From UBA9547 sp044349205 (GTDB lineage Bacteria; Bacteroidota; Bacteroidia; Cytophagales; UBA9547): a stretch of DNA of 9,024 nt. A program made the translations under genes and the position numbers. The stretch spans positions 1-9,024 of the forward strand of contig JBIKRJ010000093.1 of NCBI GenBank assembly GCA_044349205.1. Direction: 5' to 3'. Of this stretch, positions 1 through 6,171 are shown one piece after another; position 1 is the first letter of the stretch, and each line of letters starts with the position of its first letter. Below the pieces are notes generated by a model that did not search any database, was not told the DNA's origin, and worked only from the letters and a program-made list of their open reading frames with translations.

Positions 1-1
1 A

Positions 2-412
2 TCAGTTGCTCGCCAATGGCTTGCCTACAAAACTTTCAGAAGTGGGTTCGACTTTCTTTTTTCTTACAGGGAACTGCATTTTGTAGTTGCCTGGGGCGCT
101 ACCTTTAGGTACTACATAGAAGTCAGGGTCTTCAGTTTTTCTGAACTTTTTCATTTTAGACTTGCTAGCCGACATGTTTTTGTAGTTGGCGCTAGAAGTT
201 AGGCTGTTCTCGCTTTTGGCTTCCTCGTCTTTCACTTCCTCTACATACTGGGTAGGATATTTTTCCAACTGTTTTTTCATGTAGTTAGCTTTATTAGGAT
301 GCTTATAGTTGTGAATAGAATAACTTGGGTCATTCATCACTTTTTGAGCATTTGCACTTTGTACTAGCATTACGACGCCAATTGCAATAAAGGTTTTCGC
401 TATAGTTTTCAT
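2..412 (-). CDS. Small exported protein of unknown function
   Basis: I do not recognise this 136-residue protein. Residues 1-23 look like a Sec signal peptide: the start MKTIAK is followed by a hydrophobic stretch and ends in SANAQ, with likely cleavage after Ala22 or Gln23. The mature part is short, hydrophilic and rich in Lys, Asn, Ser and Tyr. It has no membrane segment and no cysteine, so it is probably periplasmic or secreted and not a lipoprotein. Three short NYK motifs occur (NYKHPNKANY, ANYKNM, GNYKMQFP), which may be a degenerate repeat. I chose the ATG at 412 because the frame's earlier start at 454 would put 14 unrelated residues before the signal peptide. The stop codon lies 1 base from the window edge, so its downstream neighbour is unseen. 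It is divergent from the Fic gene. That it is a real gene is likely; its function is unknown. Confidence 0.72.
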   Translation of the reverse strand: MKTIAKTFIAIGVVMLVQSANAQKVMNDPSYSIHNYKHPNKANYMKKQLEKYPTQYVEEVKDEEAKSENSLTSSANYKNMSASKSKMKKFRKTEDPDFYVVPKGSAPGNYKMQFPVRKKKVEPTSESFVGKPLASN

Positions 413-515
413 GGTAATAGAGGTTAATTGTTTACACTGCAATATTACGCCCAATAAAGTGGCGGGTGCCTCCTGTAAACTACGGGTTTTTGAAAAAAGA
501 AATACTTAGCCCCAG

Positions 516-533
516 CTACGTAAAAGTACGTAG
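516..533. repeat. Short inverted repeat between divergent genes
   Basis: CTACGTA and TACGTAG form a perfect 7-bp inverted repeat around a 4-base spacer (AAAG). It lies in the 148-bp gap between the exported-protein gene (minus) and the Fic gene (plus). It could be an operator for a dimeric regulator or a small hairpin. No T tract follows on either strand, so it is not a standard terminator. A 7-bp repeat can arise by chance. Confidence 0.35.
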
Positions 534-560
534 TGAATTAATATCGGATAGATATAAATT

Positions 561-1550
561 TTGGATAAAACGATATATTTGTGTGTGGAATGGAGGAAAC
601 TACATATCGAAGAAGGTGCTTTTGGGAAAATTTGCCAGCGGCTCGATGCAAAAAAAACACGCTTGGATGCAAGTAGGCCATTGTCGGAAGCTTTTTTGCG
701 CAGAACAAAAGAATCGCTGAATTTGGAATGGACATACAATTCCAACAGCATAGAGGGCAATACGCTCAATTTGCAAGAAACCAGGTTGGTGTTGCAAGAA
801 GGTTTTACTGTGAAAGGCAAATCACTTAGGGAGCATTTTGAAGTGGTGAACCACCAAGAGGCCATCGAATTTGTGGAAAGTTTGATAAAGCCCAACTACG
901 TATTGAATGCTGACGACATTTTATCGGTGCATAGCGTGGTATTGAATAAAATAGAAAAGGATTTTGCAGGCAGAATTCGCAATGGAGGAGTTAGAATTAT
1001 GGGTGCAAATTTCACGCCTCCCAATGCGGCCAAGGTGTACGACCTGCTGAACGAGCTCATAGAATGGGTGCAATACGAAGGAAAAATGCTGCATCCTGTG
1101 GTGATGGCCAGCATTTTTCATCATCGTTTTGTGTGGATACACCCCTTTTTTGATGGCAATGGGCGCACTGTCCGTTTGTTGTTTAATTTGTTGCTTATGA
1201 AAGAAGGATATCCGCCAGCGATTATCCTCAAGAACGACCGCAAGAAATATTACGATGCGTTGAATCGTGCCAATAAGGGCGATTACAACAAAATAATTTT
1301 ACTTGTAATGCAGGCCATGGAGCGGTCTTTGGATATTTATCTGAGCAATTTGGACGATGAAGCCAATGACTATCAGGCGATAAGCACTATTGTCAACGAC
1401 TCGAATGTGCCCTATGGTCAGGAATATGTGAGTTTGCTGGCAAGAAGAGGAGAGATAGATGCCTTCAAAGAAGGCAATGTGTGGTTTACCTCTAAAAAGG
1501 CTTTGGTGGAATATATTTCCTCAAGAAAAAGAAAAAGGCATTTGGAATAA
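561..1550 (+). CDS. Fic family AMP-transferase (class II) with C-terminal winged-helix-like tail
   Basis: Fic proteins transfer AMP, or another nucleotide-derived group, from a nucleotide to a hydroxyl of a target protein in the cytoplasm. The core motif HPFFDGNGR is intact at residues 194-202, with the catalytic His194. The inhibitory helix motif (S/T)xxxE(G/N) is also present at residues 61-66 (SNSIEG), upstream of the core. That defines class II, in which Glu65 would block productive ATP binding. Residues 138-155 fit the target-docking flap region. Residues 271-325 (ending in SLLARRGEIDAF and WFTSKKALVEYI) match the excisionase/MerR-like winged-helix tail common in these proteins, suggesting DNA binding. 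The target is unknown. The longest frame begins with TTG at 561, six bases after an in-frame TAA; no in-frame ATG exists before the Fic region, so the start is uncertain. No antitoxin gene is adjacent, consistent with built-in inhibition. Confidence 0.93.
   Translation: MDKTIYLCVEWRKLHIEEGAFGKICQRLDAKKTRLDASRPLSEAFLRRTKESLNLEWTYNSNSIEGNTLNLQETRLVLQEGFTVKGKSLREHFEVVNHQEAIEFVESLIKPNYVLNADDILSVHSVVLNKIEKDFAGRIRNGGVRIMGANFTPPNAAKVYDLLNELIEWVQYEGKMLHPVVMASIFHHRFVWIHPFFDGNGRTVRLLFNLLLMKEGYPPAIILKNDRKKYYDALNRANKGDYNKIILLVMQAMERSLDIYLSNLDDEANDYQAISTIVNDSNVPYGQEYVSLLARRGEIDAFKEGNVWFTSKKALVEYISSRKRKRHLE
574..581 (+). promoter_or_regulatory. Candidate Bacteroidota -7 element of the Fic gene
   Basis: TATATTTG matches the Bacteroidota -7 consensus TAnnTTTG exactly. 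No TTG lies at the usual 19-21 base distance upstream, so only half the promoter is visible. If it is used, the transcript would begin near 588, inside the longest Fic reading frame, which rules out the TTG at 561 as the start. A GGAGG at 592-596 would then sit near the transcript's 5' end. Confidence 0.35.
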
Positions 1551-1587
1551 AATCTTTTACAAAAGACCCAATTCCAAAGCCTTTTTT
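1532..1587. terminator. Bidirectional terminator formed by the 3' ends of two convergent genes
   Basis: Bases 1532-1539 pair with 1579-1586 (AAAAAGGC with GCCTTTTT) and 1541-1548 pair with 1571-1578 (TTTGGAAT with ATTCCAAA). This gives a 16-bp stem with a single bulged A at 1540. Inside the 22-base loop, TCTTT at 1553-1557 can pair with AAAGA at 1562-1566. A run of six T follows on the plus strand (1582-1587). On the minus strand the stem ends in five T, followed by a C and another T run. It can therefore stop transcription from both the Fic gene and the response-regulator gene. Only 6 bp lie between the two stop codons, so most of the stem is coding sequence. Confidence 0.8.
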
Positions 1588-2201
1588 ACCATTTCGGCGG
1601 CGTTGCTCACTTTCATTTTTCGCAAAAGGTTCAGTCTATGGGTTTCTACTGTACGAACGCTTATGTGCAAATTGTCGGCTATTATTTTGTTGCTTTGGCC
1701 TTCCGATACCAGCTTCAATATCTCTTTTTCACGGTTCGATACCACCACTTCTGTCGCCATTTGAAGGGGTTCTTTGTGCGAAAGATTTTCTATCATGATG
1801 TTGGATACAGTAGAATTGAAATATTTACCTCCTTCAGCTACGGTGCGTATGGCCATTTCAAGTTCTTTTTCGTCGGTATTCTTCAGCAAATATCCTTTTG
1901 CCCCATTTTGGATGGCTTTCATGATGTAGTCAGGTTCTTCGTGCATAGATAGAATAATAACCTTTGTAAGGGGGTTCTGCTCGTGCAAATGCCGGAGTGC
2001 CTCTAATCCATTCATGCGGGGCATGGCAATGTCTACCAATGCCACATCGGGCATCGAGTCTTCGTACACATCTATAAGCTGTTCTCCGTCGGCAACTTCG
2101 GCTACTATTTCAAAATCGGGTATTTTGGAAAGGAAAGATTTTAGCCCATCACGCACTATTTTGTGGTCGTCGGCTAAAGCGATGGTTATTTTGCCAAGCA
2201 T
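1557..2201 (-). CDS. NarL/LuxR-type two-component response regulator
   Basis: This cytoplasmic transcription factor should be phosphorylated by the kinase encoded just upstream. The receiver domain (residues 4-120) has the acidic pair Asp11-Asp12, the phospho-acceptor Asp57 in LVDIAMPRMNG, the switch Ser85 in IILSMHEE and the conserved Lys107 in GYLLKN. The DNA-binding domain (about 152-214) is a LuxR/GerE helix-turn-helix: VSNREKEILKLVSEGQSNK, then the recognition helix around VRTVETHRLNLLRKM. At 214 residues it is the usual length, and every key residue is present. The ATG at 2201 begins 7 bp after the kinase stop codon, so the two genes are co-transcribed and probably translationally coupled. 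Target genes cannot be inferred from this window. The last codons form half of the shared terminator at 1532-1587. Confidence 0.97.
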   Translation of the reverse strand: MLGKITIALADDHKIVRDGLKSFLSKIPDFEIVAEVADGEQLIDVYEDSMPDVALVDIAMPRMNGLEALRHLHEQNPLTKVIILSMHEEPDYIMKAIQNGAKGYLLKNTDEKELEMAIRTVAEGGKYFNSTVSNIMIENLSHKEPLQMATEVVVSNREKEILKLVSEGQSNKIIADNLHISVRTVETHRLNLLRKMKVSNAAEMVKKALELGLL

Positions 2202-2208
2202 AAGGATG

Positions 2209-3966
2209 CTATTTTTTCAAAGGTATGAATATGTTAAGTTTTGTTCCTGTATTGTCACTGCCAATTGAAAGACTTCCGTTGAGAAGTTTCACCCTTTCTT
2301 CCATATTGTGTAGACCATTGCCTTTCACTTTGTCTGTTTCTACCGAAAATCCTACGCCATTGTCTTCAATGGCCATCGAAATACTTTCGGTTCCTTTTTT
2401 TAGCGCCAATTTCACTTCTTTGGCTTTGGCGTGCTTCACAATATTGTTCAATGCTTCTTGTGCTATTCTATAAAAGGTTATGCTTGTGTCGAATGGTAAC
2501 GGGTTGTCGTTTTGTTTTTCAAAAGTGTATTGTACCAGCACATCTGAATTTTTTTGCACTGTGTTGCACAGCTGGCGCAAAGCTGCGTCGAGCCCAAAAT
2601 CGATAAGCACACTGGGCATCAAATTGTTGGTAATGCGGCGAGCCTCTTCGATGGTTTCCGAAACAAGGCTTTTCAGTTCTTCCTTTTGGGTTGGCTCCAA
2701 ATCGGCAGAGGCAATTTTCAATTTCAGTCCGGTGAGCCACTGTCCTAGGCCGTCGTGAAAATCGCGTGCAATGCGCCGCCTCTCGTTTTCTTGCCCTTCG
2801 AGCAGAAACAAGGCTTTTTGTTTGCTCATGTTTGCTTCTTTGGTTCTATAGCTGATGAGTTGTTCGCGCATATTCAGCAGGCTTTTGCCCAAAGAGTCGC
2901 TTGCGCCAAGCGGTTCGAAGTGGGCATTCAAGTTGCCTTTTCCAATTTCAGAAGCAAATTCAGTGATTTTTCCGAAAGAATCGATTAGTCTATTCATGGC
3001 TGTGTGCATTTGCCCCAATTCGTTCGAACTGTAATGTATCATTTTTTCAGGAATAATTCCTTTCGATATTTTTTCGATGCGAGAAGATACCCACTTGATG
3101 GGTTTGGAGATGGAGGCACTTAGGTACAGCGTAATGACCAATACCATACACAACAGAAATATAGAGAGGTATATGATCATGACGCGCAGTTTTTCTACTG
3201 GACGCATGGCTTCTGAAATGTCAATTTCCGATATCACAACCCATTTTTCTTTGTTATGCGAGATTGTAGCAAAGGCACTAAGTACTTTTATTCCTCGGTA
3301 ATCTTTGGTTAGCATGTTGCCTTTTTCAAAGTGTAAAGCCGAATCAATTGTATTAGTATTGGCTCTTAATTTTTGAGGTGGAATATGGGGAAGAAAACGC
3401 GATTTGGTGATGAGTTTGCCGTCTGTTTTTGCCAAATACGATTCGCCCGAATTGCCCATGCCGGCGCGTTCAAACAACAGTTCCTCTAAGTACGAAGTGC
3501 TGGTGAGTAGGGCAATGCTGTATTTGCTGTCGTCTATCAAAAATATTCTGACGAAAGAATATCGACTTGTGTCGTTATCTACTCCGTTTAGTTGTTGGTC
3601 GTACAAGTTGTCTACTACATTTTTTTCTTCATCCAACAAAAACACATCTAGGTGGCCATAATCTTTGCAAAAGTCTTTTAAGAAGTCTTTGTGGCGATTA
3701 AATTCGACTAAAGGTGAAAAATTCTTGTTGTTATTGAACAGCATTACCTTTCTTACAAAATGCCAGATGAATTTTTCATCGTCCTGCAGTCTGTTTTCAA
3801 TCATTTTTTTCTTGAGCATATTCACCGATTTCAGCTGTGCCGTGGTGCGTTCTATGAGTGCTTTTTTTTGATTGATGAAAAAAAGCATACCAAAAGACAA
3901 AATAGAAAGAGCTGATACAATGAAAATGGATAGGAGTAGTTTCCAAAAAATACTCAGATTTTTCAT
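2209..3966 (-). CDS. Membrane sensor histidine kinase (HisKA_3, NarX/LiaS type) with Cache-like periplasmic domain
   Basis: This kinase senses a signal outside the inner membrane and phosphorylates the regulator encoded downstream. In order: membrane segment at residues 8-31; periplasmic region 32-262; membrane segment 263-283; HAMP 284-335; a linker; HisKA_3 dimerisation domain about 395-462 with phospho-acceptor His404 in ARDFHDGLGQ; HATPase_c to the end, with N box QEALNNIVKHA (503-513), G1 box DNGVGF (535-540) and G2 box GNGLHNMEERV (549-559). The sensor segment GNSGESYLAKTDGKLITKSR (171-190) resembles the GxxGExYL motif of Cache domains, which usually bind small organic ligands; the ligand here is unknown. 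I chose the ATG at 3966 because the membrane helix follows directly; an in-frame ATG at 3990 would add eight residues. Residues and length (585) look intact. I found no clear promoter in the upstream gap, which ends at the terminator of the next gene. Confidence 0.96.
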   Translation of the reverse strand: MKNLSIFWKLLLSIFIVSALSILSFGMLFFINQKKALIERTTAQLKSVNMLKKKMIENRLQDDEKFIWHFVRKVMLFNNNKNFSPLVEFNRHKDFLKDFCKDYGHLDVFLLDEEKNVVDNLYDQQLNGVDNDTSRYSFVRIFLIDDSKYSIALLTSTSYLEELLFERAGMGNSGESYLAKTDGKLITKSRFLPHIPPQKLRANTNTIDSALHFEKGNMLTKDYRGIKVLSAFATISHNKEKWVVISEIDISEAMRPVEKLRVMIIYLSIFLLCMVLVITLYLSASISKPIKWVSSRIEKISKGIIPEKMIHYSSNELGQMHTAMNRLIDSFGKITEFASEIGKGNLNAHFEPLGASDSLGKSLLNMREQLISYRTKEANMSKQKALFLLEGQENERRRIARDFHDGLGQWLTGLKLKIASADLEPTQKEELKSLVSETIEEARRITNNLMPSVLIDFGLDAALRQLCNTVQKNSDVLVQYTFEKQNDNPLPFDTSITFYRIAQEALNNIVKHAKAKEVKLALKKGTESISMAIEDNGVGFSVETDKVKGNGLHNMEERVKLLNGSLSIGSDNTGTKLNIFIPLKK

Positions 3967-4082
3967 GTTTCTGTTTGAAATGATAAGCAATTTATAAACG
4001 AATTGCCTGATGTAGAATCATATTATGCAAAAGACAGAAAAAAGAATGTGGAAAGCGAAGATGAATCGGTGGCGGTAGGGGT

Positions 4083-4122
4083 AAAAAAAGAGAGGATTGA
4101 AATGGTGCTTCAATCCTCTCTT
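4083..4122 (-). terminator. Intrinsic terminator of the DUF2795 gene
   Basis: Read on the minus strand, a perfect 14-bp stem (4122-4109 with 4101-4088) encloses a 7-base loop. The run of seven T at 4089-4083 overlaps the foot of the stem and continues past it. It begins 24 bases after the stop codon of the DUF2795 gene. The plus strand has no T tract after the stem, so it works in one direction only. It separates the DUF2795 gene from the kinase operon, which runs the same way. Confidence 0.93.
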
Positions 4123-4145
4123 GCCAAAATGGGTTAGTCGGTTAA

Positions 4146-4367
4146 TTAATATTCGTCTTCGTTAAACAAGAAATCTTCTTTGGAAGGATAGTCAGGCCAA
4201 ATTTCTTCGATACTCTCGTAGGGCTGTCCGTCGTCTTCCAATTCATCCAAATTTTCTGCCACTTCGCTTGGGGCTCCCGAACGATTGGCAAAGTCTATCA
4301 ATTCATCCTTGGTAGCAGGCCATGGGGCATCTTCAAGGTATGATGCTAATTCTAGTGTCCAGTACAT
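4146..4367 (-). CDS. DUF2795 family small acidic protein
   Basis: This 73-residue cytoplasmic protein is strongly acidic and has no signal peptide or membrane segment. Its sequence (MYWTLELASYLEDAPWPATK, then DELIDFANRSGAP, ending WPDYPSKEDFLFNEDEY) matches the compact, highly conserved DUF2795 form that I know from many Bacteroidota. The family's molecular function is unknown to me, and I do not infer one. The small all-helical domain has the recurrent pattern YLEDAPWPATKDELIDFA. The start is well supported by a strong ribosome binding site five bases upstream. The gene stands alone: a divergent membrane-protein gene lies upstream, and its own intrinsic terminator lies downstream. The strong translation signal and dedicated terminator suggest steady, fairly high expression, which is an inference. 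Confidence 0.93.
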   Translation of the reverse strand: MYWTLELASYLEDAPWPATKDELIDFANRSGAPSEVAENLDELEDDGQPYESIEEIWPDYPSKEDFLFNEDEY

Positions 4368-4372
4368 AGTTA

Positions 4373-4380
4373 CCTCCTCC
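4373..4380 (-). promoter_or_regulatory. Strong Shine-Dalgarno sequence for the DUF2795 gene
   Basis: Read on the minus strand, GGAGGAGG is followed by TAACT and then the ATG at 4367. This is close to a perfect Shine-Dalgarno match at good spacing. It is notable because Bacteroidota genes mostly lack such sites, including most genes in this window. Confidence 0.75.
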
Positions 4381-4412
4381 TTTTGTTAATAATAGATTCA
4401 CTTAAATTTCCG

Positions 4413-4420
4413 CAAAAATA
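4413..4420 (-). promoter_or_regulatory. Candidate -7 element of the DUF2795 gene
   Basis: On the minus strand, TATTTTTG fits the Bacteroidota -7 consensus TAnnTTTG and would give a leader of roughly 40 bases. I see no TTG at 19-21 bases upstream, so the call rests on the -7 motif alone. Confidence 0.4.
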
Positions 4421-4488
4421 GAATAATATTTTAGTTTGCAGGCTTTTCCAACATTTATTTGAAATGCTTGTTTCTGACATAAAAATAC

Positions 4489-4518
4489 TTGGTATCTGTT
4501 CCCAACTCATTACATTTG
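4489..4518 (+). promoter_or_regulatory. Bacteroidota-type promoter of the DUF6580/nrnA/FKBP gene run
   Basis: TTG at 4489-4491 (-33 element) and TACATTTG at 4511-4518 (-7 element, exact match to TAnnTTTG) are separated by 19 bases, the usual spacing for the primary sigma factor of this phylum. Transcription would start near 4524, giving a leader of about 15 bases before the ATG at 4540. It is the clearest promoter in the window. Confidence 0.7.
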
Positions 4519-4539
4519 TGAATATATTTTCGAAATAGC

Positions 4540-5094
4540 ATGAAAAGAAATTGGAAATACAATTTTGCGGTTTTGTCATTCATATTATTAGCCGCTTTTT
4601 CGAGGCTTATTCCTCATCCTGCCAACTTTACAGCCATAGGTGCTTTGGCCATTTTTGGGGCATTTGCCATACCCAACCGGTGGTTGGCCATTTCTGCTCC
4701 ATTGTTGGCCATGTGGCTTAGCGATGTGTTTTTAAATAATTTCATGTTACACCAACCTCAAGGTTTTGTGTGGTTTGGTCAAAGTTTTGTTTGGATTTAT
4801 GCAGGTATTCTGGCTCATACAATTACAACTTGGTTTGTGATGCCGCAATTCAAGACAACCTCGTTGGCGCTTACTTCTATGTTAGGTGCGCTGTTGTTTT
4901 TCTTGCTATCCAATTTTGGCGTTTGGTTTCAATTTGGCATGTATCCTTCCACTTTCGACGGCCTTATGCTTTGCTACGCTGCAGCCATTCCTTTTTTTGG
5001 CAATGTGTTGGCTAGCAACTTGTTATTCAGTGGTGTTTTGTTTGGGTCTTACTTTTTATTGGAAAAGAAAACGAATGTTTTTGAAACTGCCTAA
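4540..5094 (+). CDS. DUF6580 family integral membrane protein
   Basis: This 184-residue inner-membrane protein has about five or six hydrophobic segments, at roughly residues 8-24, 31-45, 48-65, 82-101, 108-131 and 145-173. Conserved signatures of the family are SRLIPHPANFTAIGA (21-35), SNFGVWF (124-130), and MYPSTF with YAAAIPFFGN (134-155). The family's role is not established to my knowledge. Its size, compact multi-helix build and N-terminal signature resemble substrate-binding S components of ECF vitamin transporters, but that is speculation from shape; no ECF ATPase or T component is present here, and there is no room for a riboswitch upstream. The ATG at 4540 follows a good promoter directly. 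It is the first gene of the plus-strand run; nrnA starts 50 bp downstream. Confidence 0.88.
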   Translation: MKRNWKYNFAVLSFILLAAFSRLIPHPANFTAIGALAIFGAFAIPNRWLAISAPLLAMWLSDVFLNNFMLHQPQGFVWFGQSFVWIYAGILAHTITTWFVMPQFKTTSLALTSMLGALLFFLLSNFGVWFQFGMYPSTFDGLMLCYAAAIPFFGNVLASNLLFSGVLFGSYFLLEKKTNVFETA

Positions 5095-5144
5095 CCACTT
5101 TTTACTTTAACCAAGACATTTTACTGTGGATAATTTAGGCTAAA

Positions 5145-6161
5145 GTGAAAAAACAAGAACAAGAAGAACTCAGACAACTTCTTTCGAAACCCCGAAAAAT
5201 TGTCATTACGACCCATTACAAGCCCGATGCCGATGCATTGGGGTCTTCTTTGGCCATGTACAATTACTTGGTAAAAAAAGGTCACGAGGTGTTGGTGGTT
5301 ACTCCTTCCGATTATCCTTCTTTTTTGAATTGGATGGTGGGCAACGACAAAGTTTTGATTTTCGATGCAGGTAAACAGCGGTCGAAGAAAAATGCTGAAA
5401 CTGCCTTTGAAGCTGCCGATGTGATATTTTGCTTAGATTTCTCGGCGGTAGAAAGAGTGCAAGATTTACAAGATATTTTGGTCAATGCCCAAGGTGTCAA
5501 GATTTTGATAGACCACCATTTAGAACCGCAACATTTTGCCAAGTACGAAATGTGGGACACCAAGGCAGCTGCTACAGCCGAATTGGTGTATGATTTTATC
5601 AACAAAATGGGCGATGCAAATTTGATAGACGTGCCCATTGCCGAATGTATTTATGCCGGCATCATGACCGATACGGGTTCTTTCAGGTTCCCAAGCACTA
5701 CTGCCAAAGTACATTTGATTATTGCCGAGCTTATTAAAGCCGGTGTCAATAATCACAAGATACATAGTTTGGTGTACGACAATAATTCCGAGGAAAGGCT
5801 CAAATTTATTGGATTTGCTTTGTCGGAAAGAATGAAACTGATTCGCAAAAAAAAGACCGCTTACTTTGTCATATCGGCAGCCGACCTTTCAAAATTTAGC
5901 TCGAAAACTGGCGATACCGAAGGATTGGTCAATTACGCCCTTTCAATAGAAGGCATCAATTTCGCCGCTCTGATGGTGGAAAGGCCCGATGCCATTAAAC
6001 TCTCTTTTCGTTCAAGAGGCGAATTTTCTGTAAATGAGTTTGCAAGAAGATATTTTGAAGGCGGTGGCCACAAAAATGCTGCCGGAGGCAAGTCTGAATT
6101 AGATTTGCTTGGCACTGAAAATAAATTTTTGGACATCCTAAATCACACCAACATCATCTAA
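5145..6161 (+). CDS. nrnA: DHH/DHHA1 phosphoesterase, NrnA-like oligoribonuclease/pAp phosphatase
   Basis: NrnA-type enzymes degrade very short RNAs (2-5 nt) from the 5' end or the 3' end depending on length, and remove the 3' phosphate from pAp, in the cytoplasm with Mn2+. The DHH domain carries motif I HYKPDADALGS (residues 24-34, with His24, Asp28 and Asp30), motif II Asp98 in CLDFS, motif III DHH at 123-125, and motif IV Asp176 in MTDTGSFRF. The C-terminal DHHA1 domain carries the substrate-binding GGGHKNAAGG (306-315). All metal ligands are present, and 338 residues is the normal length. Translation starts with GTG at 5145, nine bases after an in-frame TAG; no ATG is available nearby. 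The FKBP lipoprotein gene begins 10 bp after the stop, so the two are very probably co-transcribed. Related DHH proteins such as cyclic-di-AMP phosphodiesterases are an alternative, but those carry extra PAS/GGDEF domains not found here. Confidence 0.94.
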   Translation: MKKQEQEELRQLLSKPRKIVITTHYKPDADALGSSLAMYNYLVKKGHEVLVVTPSDYPSFLNWMVGNDKVLIFDAGKQRSKKNAETAFEAADVIFCLDFSAVERVQDLQDILVNAQGVKILIDHHLEPQHFAKYEMWDTKAAATAELVYDFINKMGDANLIDVPIAECIYAGIMTDTGSFRFPSTTAKVHLIIAELIKAGVNNHKIHSLVYDNNSEERLKFIGFALSERMKLIRKKKTAYFVISAADLSKFSSKTGDTEGLVNYALSIEGINFAALMVERPDAIKLSFRSRGEFSVNEFARRYFEGGGHKNAAGGKSELDLLGTENKFLDILNHTNII

Positions 6162-6171
6162 AACCTGTATA

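Noticed and set aside
645..665. A frameshift that has inactivated the Fic gene at the A8 tract
   Set aside because: The frame is continuous across the tract, and the residues on both sides (ICQRLDA and RLDASRPL) fit the family's N-terminal helix, so no break is needed. Slippage remains possible only as regulation.
466..720. Plus-strand frame starting with GTG upstream of and overlapping the Fic gene
   Set aside because: It overlaps the Fic frame in another phase, and its product shows no domain, signal peptide or sensible composition. The Fic frame carries the family's N-terminal motifs through the shared stretch.
561..2201. A toxin-antitoxin module made of the Fic gene and its neighbour
   Set aside because: The neighbour is a convergent, complete NarL-type response regulator paired with its own kinase, and the Fic protein has its inhibitory motif in cis. 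Nothing indicates an antitoxin.
3967..4082. A hidden small gene or RNA in the gap before the kinase gene
   Set aside because: Only very short open frames are present on either strand, and there is no complete promoter or folded element beyond the terminator of the neighbouring gene.
4083..4122. The perfect inverted repeat as a mobile-element end or operator
   Set aside because: Its place just after a stop codon and the seven T on the minus strand explain it fully as an intrinsic terminator. No transposase or direct repeats are nearby.
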